NCBI GenBank assembly: GCA_021849615.1
Contig: JAJZSQ010000001.1
Coordinates: 31,357-95,356, forward strand
Direction: 5' to 3'
Source of the DNA: Pseudomonadota bacterium
Lineage (GTDB): Bacteria > Pseudomonadota > Gammaproteobacteria > Steroidobacterales > Steroidobacteraceae
Length of the DNA: 64,000 nucleotides
The translations under genes and the position numbers were made by a program. Shown here one piece after another: positions 25,836 through 35,448 of the stretch; the first letter of the stretch is position 1, and each line of letters begins with the position of its first letter. The notes under the pieces were generated by a model. It searched no databases, was not told where the DNA came from, and was given only the letters and a program-made list of their open reading frames with translations.

Positions 25836-26500
25836 GGCCTCCGCGTGCCGAGCGACTCGTGATCCCCGGCCCGGCGGGGGATCTCGAGGCCGTTGTGGAG
25901 ACGCCGCTCAGCGAGGCGCCGGCACCGCCGGCGCCGGCGGCCTTCGGGGTGGTGTGCCATCCCCATCCGCTCTACGGCGGGACGCTCGACAATAAAGTCG
26001 TCTACACCCTGGCCCGAGCCTTCCAAGAGTGTGGTGCGCCCGTAGTGCGTTTCAATTTTCGCGGTGTTGGATCGAGTGCGGGGCGCTACGACGAGGGTCG
26101 GGGGGAGACCGAGGATGCGCTCGCGGCGATCGCTTACGGCCGCGCGCGCTGGCCGGGGTCGGCGCTGTGGCTGGCCGGCTTTTCCTTCGGAGCGGCCGTC
26201 GCGGTGCGCGCCGCGGCGCATGCCGCGCCGGCGCGGATGGTGCTAGTGGCGCCCGGGGTGACCCGGGTGGCGATGCAGGGCGTGCCCTCGCCGCAGTGTC
26301 CTTGGATGCTGATCCAGGGCGATGCCGATGAGGTCATCGAGCCGCAGGACGTGCTCGAGTGGGCAGCGCGCCAATCCCCGGCGCCGCGGCTCAGCACCTT
26401 CTCAGGGGCGGGGCATTTCTTTCATGGACGGCTGCACGAGTTGCGCCAGGAGGTCGTGCAGTTCATGAGTATGGCCGCTCAGGCCGCGACCGGCGCCTGA
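25832..26500 (+). CDS. Alpha/beta hydrolase, dienelactone-hydrolase-like
   Basis: A 222-residue serine hydrolase. FGVVCHPHPLYGGTLDNKVV and FNFRGVGSSAGRYDEG near the N-terminus are hallmarks of a conserved proteobacterial alpha/beta hydrolase group. The triad is visible: Ser in AGFSFGAA, Asp in IQGDADEVIE and His in GAGHFFHG. The natural substrate is unknown. The GTG start overlaps the htpG stop, so expression should follow heat-shock control at least in part. A terminator hairpin follows within 14 bp. Confidence 0.88.
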   Translation: MRPPRAERLVIPGPAGDLEAVVETPLSEAPAPPAPAAFGVVCHPHPLYGGTLDNKVVYTLARAFQECGAPVVRFNFRGVGSSAGRYDEGRGETEDALAAIAYGRARWPGSALWLAGFSFGAAVAVRAAAHAAPARMVLVAPGVTRVAMQGVPSPQCPWMLIQGDADEVIEPQDVLEWAARQSPAPRLSTFSGAGHFFHGRLHELRQEVVQFMSMAAQAATGA

Positions 26501-26513
26501 TCGCCGGGAAATG

Positions 26514-26540
26514 AACGGGGTTCGCTCCGCGAACCCCGTT
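26514..26540. terminator. Terminator hairpin between convergent genes
   Basis: AACGGGGTTCG (26514-26524) and its exact complement (26530-26540) enclose a 5-nt loop. It lies 14 bp past the hydrolase stop and 22 bp past the stop of the converging HU-like gene, so it may serve both. Neither side has a long U-tract. Confidence 0.6.
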
Positions 26541-26561
26541 GAACCTTACGGCTCAGCGCGA

Positions 26562-26876
26562 TCAGGAATTGACCATCGCCTTGAGGTTCTTCAGCGGCAT
26601 CACGCGGACCTTCTTGCTGGCCGGCTTTGCCTTGAACATCATCTTCTCGCCCGTGAAGGGGTTGACGCCTTCGCGTGCCTTCGTGGCCGGCTTTTTCACG
26701 ACCTTCATCTTCAGCAGACCCGGCATGGTGAACAGGCCGTTGCTGCGCAGGCTCTTCTTGATCACGCCGTTCAGCGAATCGAACACGCTGCCGACCTGCT
26801 TGCGCGAGAGCCCCGTGTCTTTGGAAATTTGAGTCAGGACTTCCGACTTGGTCGGAGCGCTACCCTTTTTCGCCAT
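26562..26876 (-). CDS. HU/IHF-family DNA-binding protein
   Basis: A 104-residue nucleoid protein. The sequence fits the HU fold: helices around KSEVLTQISKDTGLSRKQVGSVFDSLNGVI, then the beta-arm region GLFTMPGLLKMKVVKKPA with FTGEKMMFKAKPASKKVRVMPLKNLK. The usual arm motif GRNPxTG appears as EGVNPFTGE. It is somewhat longer and more basic at the N-terminus (MAKKGSAPTK) than E. coli HU (90 residues). GAGGAG lies 9 nt before the ATG, which fixes the start; the frame continues upstream but crosses the promoter. Target specificity is unknown. Confidence 0.88.
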   Translation of the reverse strand: MAKKGSAPTKSEVLTQISKDTGLSRKQVGSVFDSLNGVIKKSLRSNGLFTMPGLLKMKVVKKPATKAREGVNPFTGEKMMFKAKPASKKVRVMPLKNLKAMVNS

Positions 26877-26947
26877 ATTGCGCCACTCCTCGAATAAATG
26901 AATGTGCGTGCTGTTGTGCAGCGACGCAAAGCTAAGAATCGCCGCGG

Positions 26948-26975
26948 AAAATAGCACATAAGCGCACCTGCGCAA
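26948..26975 (-). promoter_or_regulatory. Putative sigma-70 promoter of the HU-like gene
   Basis: On the minus strand TTGCGC (26975-26970), a 16-bp spacer and TATTTT (26953-26948), preceded by TGC, form an extended -10 promoter 71 bp before the start codon. Confidence 0.45.
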
Positions 26976-27048
26976 CTGGTTTTTTTGCGTACGCGAGTGC
27001 TGAAACGGCTTTTTTCAAAGGGTTTTGCGTCGCACGCGGTTCGGCGGG

Positions 27049-27369
27049 TCAGAATTTGGCGACGAGTTGCGCCGCCGCGGCCGCCGCGCCCCGGATCAAA
27101 ACCTCTTTGTCACGACTTTTCGGGCCGCGCAGCAGCGAAACGTGCGTCTTAGGCACGCCAAGTGCATGCGCGAGAACGCGTACGAGTCGATCGTTGGCGG
27201 CGCCGTCGATGGGTGGTGCGCTGACCCGCACGAGAAGTCTGCCGTCGCGCCACCCGTCGATGCCCTCACGCGAAGAACGCGGCTGAATCCGAATGTGCAG
27301 CACACAATCGGCCCCGCGAATTTCCAACCCGTTCCGGGCCTTGGCGGCGCTGGTTGATGTATCGCGCAT
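27049..27369 (-). CDS. yggU: DUF167 family protein YggU
   Basis: A 106-residue protein of the YggU/DUF167 family, unknown function, commonly found beside yggT. The family core is clear: IRIQPRSSREGIDGWRDGRLLVRVSAPPIDGAANDRLVRVLAHALGV. The ATG at 27369 gives a normal family length; a GTG at 27402 in frame is the alternative. It is the last gene of the minus-strand run yggS-proC-yggT-yggU. Confidence 0.88.
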   Translation of the reverse strand: MRDTSTSAAKARNGLEIRGADCVLHIRIQPRSSREGIDGWRDGRLLVRVSAPPIDGAANDRLVRVLAHALGVPKTHVSLLRGPKSRDKEVLIRGAAAAAAQLVAKF

Positions 27370-27415
27370 GGCGCGGTTCAGTTTCCCTGCATGCGCCAGC
27401 ACGCGGCGCGGCGCC

Positions 27416-27946
27416 TCAGGTGCGCAGCAGGATCAGCAGCGCCTGGATCAGAATGCACACCCACAGCGGTGACAGATCGATACCGGCGATCGCCGGAATG
27501 AGCCGGCGGAACGGCCGCAGCACCGGTTCGCACAGCGTGGCGAGCAGGGACTGCAGGGGCGAGTAGCCGCCGGGCGCGACCAGGCTGAGCAGCGCATAGA
27601 GGATGATGGCGTAAAAATACGTCCACAGCCCCATGCGCGCGATGTCGAGCGCAACCGCGTGCACCCAGAACCAGGGGCCCACGCGCATGATCCCCTCGAA
27701 GGCGAACGTCGCGGCGACCTGCAGCACGGCGAGCAGGACGACCGCCACCACGGAGGCCGTATCGACCTTGCCCATCGGCGGCAGGACGCGCCGCAACGGC
27801 ATGATCAGCGGATTGGTCAGGCGGACGATCGCCTGGCAGATCGGGTTGCGGAAGTCCGCGCGCGTCAGCTGCAGCAGCAGCCGTGCCAGCACGACGAACA
27901 AGGCCAGTTCGAGCAGGGTTTCAATGATGTAGATGAGGGCGCTCAT
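27416..27946 (-). CDS. yggT: YggT family integral membrane protein
   Basis: A 176-residue inner-membrane protein with four to five hydrophobic segments in two repeats. Each repeat carries the family's NP/EP motif after a helix: RLTNPLIMPLRRVLPPMG and TLCEPVLRPFRRLIPAIAGIDLSP. YggT proteins have been linked to osmotic or potassium tolerance and to envelope functions, without a defined activity. The ATG is 20 bp after the proC stop. The reading frame stays open upstream through proC but that is not this protein. Confidence 0.9.
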   Translation of the reverse strand: MSALIYIIETLLELALFVVLARLLLQLTRADFRNPICQAIVRLTNPLIMPLRRVLPPMGKVDTASVVAVVLLAVLQVAATFAFEGIMRVGPWFWVHAVALDIARMGLWTYFYAIILYALLSLVAPGGYSPLQSLLATLCEPVLRPFRRLIPAIAGIDLSPLWVCILIQALLILLRT

Positions 27947-27966
27947 GTCGGCTTCCGCGGGGCCGC

Positions 27967-28794
27967 TCAGGCGGCCCCATACTGATCGGCCAGTTCCCGG
28001 CTGCGCTGCGCCGCGGCTGCAACCGCGCGCGCGACGATCTGATCCAGGCCCGCAGCGGCGAAGGTGCGCAGTGCCGCTTCGGTGGTTCCGCCCTTGGAGG
28101 TGACCTCGGCGCGCAGCTGCGCGAGCTCGCCGGTGCCGCTGCGGGCGAGCTCGCCGGCGCCGTGCAGCGTCGCCACGCTCAACGCGCGCGCCGCCTGCGC
28201 GCTCAGTCCGAGCGCCGTGCCCGCGGCGGCCATCAGCTCGGCCAGCAGGAAGAAGTAGGCCGGCCCGCTGCCGGAGAGCGCGGTAACCACATCGAGCGCC
28301 TCTTCGGATTCGACCCGGACCACTTCGCCCACCGAACGCAGGACCTGCTCGGCGAGCTGTGCGTGCGATGCCGCAATGCCCTCGGGAACGTACAGTCCCG
28401 TCACGCCCGCCCCGAGCAGCGCCGGCCGGTTGGGCATGGCGCGCACGATGGGCACTTCGGGCCCGCACCACTGCCGCAGGGCCGCGACGCGGATGCCGGC
28501 GGCAACCGAGAGCACCAGCGGGCGTGTGCGCGCGAACTCGGCCGCGAGCGGCCGCAGCACTTCGTTCACGTTCTGCGGCTTCACCGCCACCACGATCACC
28601 TTGGCCGTGCGCACGGCGGCAGCATTGTCGGCCGTGGCTGCGACGGCGAATTCGCGCTCGAGAGCCGCGCGCGCCGCCGCGTCGTGCTCGCCCACGGCGA
28701 GCCGCTCGGGGCGCAGGCCCTGGCGCAGCAGCCCGCCGATCAGGGCGCGGCCCATGTTGCCGCCGCCGAGTATCGCCAGATCGAGGTGATTCAT
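27967..28794 (-). CDS. proC: Pyrroline-5-carboxylate reductase
   Basis: A 275-residue NAD(P)H-dependent enzyme that makes proline from pyrroline-5-carboxylate, the last step of proline synthesis. The Rossmann motif LAILGGGNMGRALIGGL starts at residue 6; the C-terminal signature is ALSGSGPAYFFLLAELMAAAGTALGL, then EVTSKGGTTEAAL. Length is normal (E. coli 269). The start at 28794 gives the standard N-terminus; the frame extends ten codons further. It is placed between yggS and yggT as in many gammaproteobacteria. Confidence 0.95.
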   Translation of the reverse strand: MNHLDLAILGGGNMGRALIGGLLRQGLRPERLAVGEHDAAARAALEREFAVAATADNAAAVRTAKVIVVAVKPQNVNEVLRPLAAEFARTRPLVLSVAAGIRVAALRQWCGPEVPIVRAMPNRPALLGAGVTGLYVPEGIAASHAQLAEQVLRSVGEVVRVESEEALDVVTALSGSGPAYFFLLAELMAAAGTALGLSAQAARALSVATLHGAGELARSGTGELAQLRAEVTSKGGTTEAALRTFAAAGLDQIVARAVAAAAQRSRELADQYGAA

Positions 28795-28837
28795 AGGCCG
28801 AGGATTGTAGCGGCTGGCGCGCACCGCCGTGCTGCGT

Positions 28838-29542
28838 TCATGCGCGCGGCGGTCGCTCGCCGAACAGCGCGGTGCCGACGCGCACGAGGGTGGAGCCCTC
28901 GAGGATGGCGTTCGGAAAGTCCGAGCTCATGCCCATCGAGAGCGTATCGAGCGCTGCGCCCGCGGCATTCAGCCCGTCACGCAACTGGCGCAGCTGCGCA
29001 AACCAGGCGCGCTGGGCTTGCGGGTCGGTCTCGGGCGGCGGAATGCACATCAGTCCGCGCAGCCGCAGCCGCGCGAGCGCCGCGACCGCGGCGGCGAGCG
29101 CGGGGAGCTCCGCGGGCGTCACGCCGGCCTTGCTGCGCTCGCCGGCGAGATTGACCTGGAGGCATACGTTCAGCGGCGGGGCATGCACGGGGCGCTGCTG
29201 CGCAAGCCGCTCGGCAATATGCAGTCGATCGATCCCGTGCACCCACTGAAACCGTTCGGCGATCGGGCGGGTTTTGTTCGCCTGCAGCCGGCCGATGAAG
29301 TGCCAGGTGAGCGGCAGGTCCTGAAGCGCCTCGAGCTTGGCGAGCGCTTCGTTCAGGTAGCTCTCGCCGAAGTCCGTGAGCCCCGCGGCGAACGCGGCGC
29401 GCACCGCCTCGGCGGGCTGGGCCTTGGACACGGCCAGAAGTGTGATGTCGGACACATTTCGCCCGGCGCTCGCCGCGGCAGCGGCGATCTCGGCGCGCAC
29501 GACTCGTACGCGCTCGGGCAAATTCTGCGAAGCCCTTATCAT
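28838..29542 (-). CDS. yggS: PLP homeostasis protein YggS (PLPBP family)
   Basis: A 234-residue single-domain PLP-binding protein that controls vitamin B6 and amino-acid pools. The PLP lysine lies in LLAVSKAQPAEAV (about residue 41); FGESYLNEA replaces the more common FGENYVQE; WHFIGRLQANKTR and SMGMSSDFPNAI...GSTLVRVGTALFG are canonical. Its start is 82 bp from the divergently transcribed pilT, so both promoters share this short region. Confidence 0.95.
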   Translation of the reverse strand: MIRASQNLPERVRVVRAEIAAAAASAGRNVSDITLLAVSKAQPAEAVRAAFAAGLTDFGESYLNEALAKLEALQDLPLTWHFIGRLQANKTRPIAERFQWVHGIDRLHIAERLAQQRPVHAPPLNVCLQVNLAGERSKAGVTPAELPALAAAVAALARLRLRGLMCIPPPETDPQAQRAWFAQLRQLRDGLNAAGAALDTLSMGMSSDFPNAILEGSTLVRVGTALFGERPPRA

Positions 29543-29564
29543 ATGGATGACCGAACCCCTCCGT

Positions 29565-29570
29565 TATACT
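29565..29570 (+). promoter_or_regulatory. Possible -10 element of pilT
   Basis: TATACT lies 54 bp before the pilT ATG in the 82-bp divergent gap with yggS. The -35 region is not recognisable. Confidence 0.3.
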
Positions 29571-29624
29571 GCAACGACCGGTCCGGCGCAGGCAGCGCCC
29601 CACCCGACTTCGATCGGAGACCCG

Positions 29625-30662
29625 ATGGTCGATATCGCGCAACTGCTGGCCTTCGCCGTCAAGAACAACGCCTCCGACCTGCACCTGTCGGCCGGGGTAC
29701 CGCCCATGATCCGCGTCGACGGCGACATGAAGCGGATCAATATGCCACCGCTGGCGCACAAGGAAGTGCACAGCATGGTGTATGACATCATGAACGACAA
29801 GCAGAGGAAGGCATTCGAGGAGTTCTTCGAGACCGATTTTTCCTTCGAGATCCCGAAGTTGGCGCGCTTTCGCGTCAACGCCTTCAACCAGAACCGCGGC
29901 GCCGGCGCCGTCTTCCGCACGATTCCCTCGAACATCCTCTCGCTCGATGACCTGAACGCGCCGAAGATCTTTCGCGACCTGTGCATGCTGCCGCGCGGAC
30001 TGGTTCTGGTCACGGGTCCCACCGGCTCGGGCAAATCGACCACGCTCGCCGGCATGGTCAATCACTGCAACGACAACCGACCCGATCACATCATCACCAT
30101 CGAAGACCCCATCGAATTCGTGCACGAATCGAAGCGCTGCCTGGTGAATCAGCGCGAAGTGCACCGCGACACGCTCGGCTTCAGCGAAGCGCTGCGTTCG
30201 GCACTGCGCGAAGACCCCGACGTGGTGCTGGTCGGAGAAATGCGCGACCTGGAGACGATCCGGCTGGCGCTGACCGCCGCCGAAACCGGCCACCTGGTGT
30301 TCGGCACGCTGCACACCAGCTCGGCGGCCAAGACCATCGACCGCATCGTTGACGTGTTCCCGGCCGCCGAGAAGGACATGGTCCGCTCGATGCTCTCGGA
30401 GTCGCTGCGCGCAGTCATCTCCCAGACGCTGCTGAAGCGCATGGGCGGCGGCCGGGTGGCGGCCCACGAAATCATGATCGGCACCCCTGCGATCCGCAAC
30501 CTGATCCGCGAAGGCAAGATCGCGCAGATGTACTCGGCGATCCAGACCGGCCAGGCCTCGGGTATGCAGACGCTCGATCAGTGTCTGGCGGAACTGCTCG
30601 CCAAGGGCCAGGTGAGCAAGGAAGAGGCCCGCTTCAAGGCCCAGAACAAGGACAGCCTGTGA
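29625..30662 (+). CDS. pilT: Type IV pilus retraction ATPase PilT
   Basis: A 345-residue hexameric motor that powers pilus retraction. VDIAQLLAFAVKNNASDLHLSAGVPPMIRVDG is the PilT N-terminus; Walker A GPTGSGKST (Lys137), Asp box ITIEDPIEF, Walker B VVLVGEMRD and His box TGHLVFGTLHT follow. The C-terminal AIRNLIREGK motif, needed for retraction in studied PilT proteins, is present. Length equals P. aeruginosa PilT. The ATG has a CGGAG ribosome site. First of three consecutive PilT-like genes. Confidence 0.97.
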   Translation: MVDIAQLLAFAVKNNASDLHLSAGVPPMIRVDGDMKRINMPPLAHKEVHSMVYDIMNDKQRKAFEEFFETDFSFEIPKLARFRVNAFNQNRGAGAVFRTIPSNILSLDDLNAPKIFRDLCMLPRGLVLVTGPTGSGKSTTLAGMVNHCNDNRPDHIITIEDPIEFVHESKRCLVNQREVHRDTLGFSEALRSALREDPDVVLVGEMRDLETIRLALTAAETGHLVFGTLHTSSAAKTIDRIVDVFPAAEKDMVRSMLSESLRAVISQTLLKRMGGGRVAAHEIMIGTPAIRNLIREGKIAQMYSAIQTGQASGMQTLDQCLAELLAKGQVSKEEARFKAQNKDSL

Positions 30663-30707
30663 GACCGCCCCGAGCGCAGCAGCCGTGAACCGAAAGGGTG
30701 CTTCCTG

Positions 30708-31865
30708 ATGCCCATGGACCGCGATCAAGCCATCAAGCTGATTCATGATCTGCTGCGGCGCATGGTCGAGCGCAAAGCCTCGGACCTGTTCCTCACGGCG
30801 GGCTTCCCACCGGCGCTGAAGATCGACGGCGAGGTACGCCCGCAGAGCGAACGGGTGCTCACCGCCGAGCAGTCCGCCACCCTGGTGCGCTCGCTGATGA
30901 ACGACCGTCAAACGCGCGAGTTCGACGCCACCAAGGAGAGCAATTTCGCGATCGGACCGCCGGGCATCGGGCGCTTTCGCGTCAGCGCATTCATGCAGCA
31001 GAGCGCCGCCGGCTGCGTCATCCGCATGATCAATGCCGAGATTCCGAGTTTCGAGGATCTGGACCTGCCGCCGATCCTGAAGGAGCTCTCGCTCTCCAAG
31101 CGCGGTCTGGTGGTGGTGGTCGGCGGCACCGGCTCGGGCAAGTCGACGACGCTCGCAGCCATGATCGGCTACCGCAACGAGAAAACCCGCGGGCACATCG
31201 TCACCGTGGAGGATCCGGTCGAGTTCATTCACCAGCACAAGGGCTGCGTCATTACGCACCGCGACGTCGGCGTCGATACCGAGTCCTGGCAGATCGCGCT
31301 GAAGAACGTGCTGCGCCAGGCGCCGGACGTCATCTACATCGGCGAGATCCGCGACCGTGAAACGATGGAGTATGCTGTGCAGTTCGCCGAAACCGGCCAC
31401 CTGGTGTTCTCGACCCTGCACGCGAACAACGCCAACCAGGCCCTCGACCGCATCATCAATTTCTTCCCCGACGAACGGCGCGAGCAGCTGCTGATGGATC
31501 TGTCGCTGAACATCCGCGCCTTCGTCTCCCAGCGCTTGGTGGCGCGCGAGAGCGGTTCGGGCCGCATTGCCGCGATGGAGATCATGCTCAACTCGCCGCT
31601 GATCCAGGACCTGATCTTCAAGGGCGAGGTGGTCAAGATCCGCGACGTGATGGCACGCTCGAATCGCCTCGGCATGAAGACTTTCGATCAGTCGCTGTTT
31701 GAGCTGTACGAGGCCGGGTTCATCTCCTACGAAGATGCGCTGCGCAACGCCGACTCGAAGAACGAGCTGCGACTGCGGGTGAAGCTCGAGAGTCACCGTG
31801 ATGCCCCGTCGCTCGAGGAGGGGAGCCTCGCGATCATGGACGAACAGGAGGATCGGCCCTCATGA
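30708..31865 (+). CDS. pilU: PilT-dependent retraction ATPase PilU
   Basis: A 385-residue PilT paralogue that boosts retraction force together with PilT. It shows MVERKASDLFLTAGFPPALKIDG, Walker A GGTGSGKST (Lys145), ITIEDP replaced by IVTVEDPVEF, Walker B VIYIGEIRD and TGHLVFSTLHAN. The C-terminal segment SPLIQDLIFKGEV takes the place of PilT's AIRNLI motif, as expected for PilU. The length matches P. aeruginosa PilU (382). It is 45 bp after pilT and overlaps the next gene by 4 bp. Confidence 0.93.
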   Translation: MPMDRDQAIKLIHDLLRRMVERKASDLFLTAGFPPALKIDGEVRPQSERVLTAEQSATLVRSLMNDRQTREFDATKESNFAIGPPGIGRFRVSAFMQQSAAGCVIRMINAEIPSFEDLDLPPILKELSLSKRGLVVVVGGTGSGKSTTLAAMIGYRNEKTRGHIVTVEDPVEFIHQHKGCVITHRDVGVDTESWQIALKNVLRQAPDVIYIGEIRDRETMEYAVQFAETGHLVFSTLHANNANQALDRIINFFPDERREQLLMDLSLNIRAFVSQRLVARESGSGRIAAMEIMLNSPLIQDLIFKGEVVKIRDVMARSNRLGMKTFDQSLFELYEAGFISYEDALRNADSKNELRLRVKLESHRDAPSLEEGSLAIMDEQEDRPS

Positions 31866-32989
31866 GCGCGCCGCCCGGTGCTGAGCCGCTCGAGCCCGCG
31901 GCCGAGCCGCGCGCCGATGAGGCGGCGCTGCAGATCAACACCAAGCCGCTGTTCAAGCTGATGGTCGAGCGGCGCGCGTCCGATCTGTTCTTTACCAGCA
32001 ACGCACCGATCAAGATCAAGATCGAAGGGCAGATCTACCCGATCAACAAGCAGGTGCTCAGCCCGGCAATGGTGCGCCAGGCGGCGCTCGCGTTGATGAC
32101 CCCCGAGCAGCGCGAGGAATTCGCGCGCGAGCTCGAGCTTGATTTCGCTATTTCCGAGCCCGGTCTCGGCCGCTTCCGCGTCAACGTGTTCATGCAGCGG
32201 GGCTCCCCTGCGGTGGTGCTGCGCTACATCACCGCGGAGATGCCGCGCTTCGAGACGCTGGGGTTGCCGGAGGCGGTGGCGGAGCTCGCCCAGCACAAGC
32301 GCGGCCTGGTGCTGGTGGTGGGCGCAGCCGGCTCGGGAAAATCCACGACGCTCGCGTCCATGATCAACCTGCGCAATGAGACGGCCTCGGACCACATTCT
32401 CACCATCGAGGATCCGGTCGAGTTCCTGCATGCCAACAAGCGCTCGATCGTCAATCAGCGCGAGGTGGGCAGTGATACGAAATCGTTCGCGCGCGCGCTG
32501 CGCGGTGCGCTGCGCGCCGCCCCGGACGTGATCCTGGTCGGGGAGATCCGCGATCGCGACAGCATGGAGGCGGCGATCCACCTCGCGGGCACCGGCCATC
32601 TGGTGCTCGCCACGCTGCATGCGAACAACTGTGCGCAGACGCTCGATCGCATCATCAACATGTTTCCGCCCGAGCAGCATGGGCAGATCTTCCTCGATCT
32701 GTCGCAGTACCTGCGCGGCATCCTTGCGCAGCGCCTGGTGATGGGCAAGGACGGGCATCGGGTCGCTGCGGTCGAAGTCATGATCAATACCCCGCACATT
32801 GCGGACCTGATCAACAAGGGTGACGTGGTGGGCGTGAAGGAGGCGATTGCGGCCAGCGCCGAGCAGGGCATCCGCAGCTTCGACGCTGCGCTGCACGAGC
32901 TGTACAAGCAGGGGCGGGTCGAGCTTGCCCACGCCCTCGCCAACGCCGATTCGCGCGCCAATCTCGAGGCGAAGATCAACTTCGGCTGA
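31862..32989 (+). CDS. Third PilT/PilU-family ATPase
   Basis: A 375-residue paralogue, most like PilU in length and motifs. After an acidic, Pro-rich N-terminal extension (about 30 residues) it has KLMVERRASDLFFTSNAPIKIKIEG, Walker A GAAGSGKST (Lys160, unusual for this family: AA in place of PT or GT), ILTIEDPVEF, Walker B VILVGEIRD and TGHLVLATLHAN, so it should bind and hydrolyse ATP. The C-terminal segment is TPHIADLINKGDV. It overlaps pilU (ATGA), so the three ATPases are a single unit. P. aeruginosa carries pilT and pilU only at this locus. Role could be a second accessory retraction motor; PilT2-type proteins are known elsewhere. Confidence 0.9.
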   Translation: MSAPPGAEPLEPAAEPRADEAALQINTKPLFKLMVERRASDLFFTSNAPIKIKIEGQIYPINKQVLSPAMVRQAALALMTPEQREEFARELELDFAISEPGLGRFRVNVFMQRGSPAVVLRYITAEMPRFETLGLPEAVAELAQHKRGLVLVVGAAGSGKSTTLASMINLRNETASDHILTIEDPVEFLHANKRSIVNQREVGSDTKSFARALRGALRAAPDVILVGEIRDRDSMEAAIHLAGTGHLVLATLHANNCAQTLDRIINMFPPEQHGQIFLDLSQYLRGILAQRLVMGKDGHRVAAVEVMINTPHIADLINKGDVVGVKEAIAASAEQGIRSFDAALHELYKQGRVELAHALANADSRANLEAKINFG

Positions 32990-33018
32990 CGCGCCGCTGT
33001 GCACGGACGGGCGCTAAA

Positions 33019-33056
33019 CGCCTCGGGGGATCCCTTGGGGGGGATCGACCCCGGCG
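33019..33056. terminator. Hairpin between convergent genes, possible terminator
   Basis: Two nested stems (CGCC/GGCG outside, GGGG/CCCC and GATCCC/GGGATC inside, with small bulges) lie between the end of the third PilT-like gene (32989) and the end of pyrK (33103). There is no U-tract on either strand. Confidence 0.3.
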
Positions 33057-33102
33057 GCTCATGGCGCCGCGCTGCGGGATGTCCGCCCTCGAGAGGGTCT
33101 GG

Positions 33103-33971
33103 TCAGAACACCTGCAGCGCGTCGAAGACCGGTCCGTCGACGCACACCCGCTTCATCGCATCCCCATCGGCAGTGCGCACCCGGACCGTGCAGCCGGCGC
33201 AGCCGCCGACGCCGCATGCCATGAATTCCTCGAGCGACACCTGACAGGGCACCGCATAGCGGCGGGCGAGCTGGGCGGCAGCCGCCAGCATCGGGGTCGG
33301 CCCGCAGGCGAACAGTTCCACCTCGGCGAGCGCGGCAGAGGACAGTGAGCCGAGCCATTCCCCGGCGAGTTCGGTGACGTAGCCCTCGAAGCAGCCCGGG
33401 AATCCTGCCCGGCTCGCGAGCCGGCTCGGAATGTCCCATTCCTCGAGCAGCGGCATGCTGGCGATGGTGCCGGCCGGCATCCCCGGCACCACCAGCGTCG
33501 AGGGTCGCGGATGGAACGGGAAGGGAATCTCTGAGCCCATCAGCACGAGCGGCAACCATGGCTCGCCGCTCTCGCGCAGGCGCTCGGCGAGGAAGATCAT
33601 CGGCGGAATGCCCACGCCCCCGCCGATGAGCACGGTTCGCGGCCGTTCCCGGTGCGCCGTGAACGGCCGGCCGATCGGTCCGATGATGCTGACGGTCTCG
33701 CCGGGTTTGCGCCCCGCCAGAGCACGCAGGCCGGGGCCGACGATCTTGTAGAGCACGTCGATCCAGCCGGCCTCGGGGTCGGCACGCATGATCGACAGCG
33801 GCCGGCGCATCGGGATCGACGGGTCGCAGGTCAGGTGCACGAAGCTGCCCGGTTCGGCCAGCCGGGCACAGGCCGGCGCCTCCAGGCGCAGCACGAACTG
33901 TTCGCCCTCGAACGCGCTCTGGCGCACGATCCGTGCATCTTCCAGGCGCAGCGTGCCGCGGTCGGCGTGAC

Positions 33972-33975
<4 letters not shown>
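33103..33975 (-). CDS. PyrK-like dihydroorotate dehydrogenase electron-transfer subunit
   Basis: A 290-residue flavin and iron-sulfur protein. The N-terminal FAD domain has the segments GSFVHLTCDPSIPMRRPLSIM and LYKIVGPGLRALAGRKPGE; the NAD domain has VLIGGGVGIPPMIFLAERL and LFACGPTPML; the C-terminus carries the PyrK 2Fe-2S cluster motif (ACGVGGCAGC and a fourth Cys in RVCVDGP). PyrK passes electrons from dihydroorotate dehydrogenase class 1B to NAD+. No pyrD is in the window. Placement right after pyrB (4-bp overlap ATGA) supports a pyrimidine role. It is unusual: gammaproteobacteria normally use the quinone-linked class 2 enzyme. Confidence 0.85.
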
Positions 33976-34928
<953 letters not shown>

Positions 34929-34998
34929 GCGCCCTCCGGGACGTGGTCGCGCTGCGGCTTCATCCGCGATCGCCCGCAGGCGGGCGACAGTGTGAGGT
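34929..34998 (-). other. Short spacer with hairpin between ruvX and pyrB
   Basis: TCGCCCGC-AG-GCGGGCGA (around 34974-34991) forms a tight 7-8 bp hairpin in the leader of pyrB. It could be a weak attenuator or a transcript-processing signal; no run of T follows. In P. aeruginosa the regulator gene pyrR lies in this position, and here nothing codes for it. Confidence 0.35.
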
Positions 34999-35448
34999 TC
35001 ATGGCAGTTCTTCTCCAGGCTCTCCGGACAGCCAGCGCTCGAGGATGACCGCCGCCGCGGCGCTGTCGATGTGTTCGCGGCGCACCCGCCGCCGCTCGCC
35101 ACGCGCGCGCCGTTCCTTCAGCGCCTCACCGGCCTCCAGGGAGGAGAAGCGCTCATCGATCAGGCTCACGGGCAGCGCGAATCTGCGCTTGAGCTCTTCG
35201 GCGAAGCGTCGCGCGTGTGGCAGCAGCGCGCCGGCGGTGCCGTCGGCATTATACGGGGCGCCGACCACCGCACGGTCGGGATTGAACGCGCGCATCTCAC
35301 GGCCGATCGAGTCCCAGTCCGGGGTGCCGTCGCGCGCCGCTGCCGCGCGCCGCGGCGCGGCGCGGCCGGTGAGGGTATCCCCGGTGGCCATGCCGATGCG
35401 TCTGAATCCGAAGTCGAAGGCGAGGACGCGCAGGATCGGTTCAGGCAT
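34999..35448 (-). CDS. ruvX: Putative pre-16S rRNA nuclease / Holliday junction resolvase RuvX (YqgF)
   Basis: A 149-residue RNase H-fold nuclease. LAFDFGFRRIGMATGD carries the first catalytic Asp; VVGAPYNADGT replaces the common VGxPxNxDG motif; LIDERFSSLEAGEAL holds the Glu; HIDSAAAAVILERWL holds the final Asp. YqgF is needed for pre-16S processing in E. coli. Its ATG lies inside the last codons of algH (8-bp overlap), so the two are coupled. The frame is open upstream but shows no domain. Confidence 0.93.
   Translation of the reverse strand: MPEPILRVLAFDFGFRRIGMATGDTLTGRAAPRRAAAARDGTPDWDSIGREMRAFNPDRAVVGAPYNADGTAGALLPHARRFAEELKRRFALPVSLIDERFSSLEAGEALKERRARGERRRVRREHIDSAAAAVILERWLSGEPGEELP

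Noticed and set aside
28977-31796. A long minus-strand frame across pilT and pilU
   Set aside because: Same effect of codon bias; no family similarity and it would overlap two well-recognised ATPase genes.
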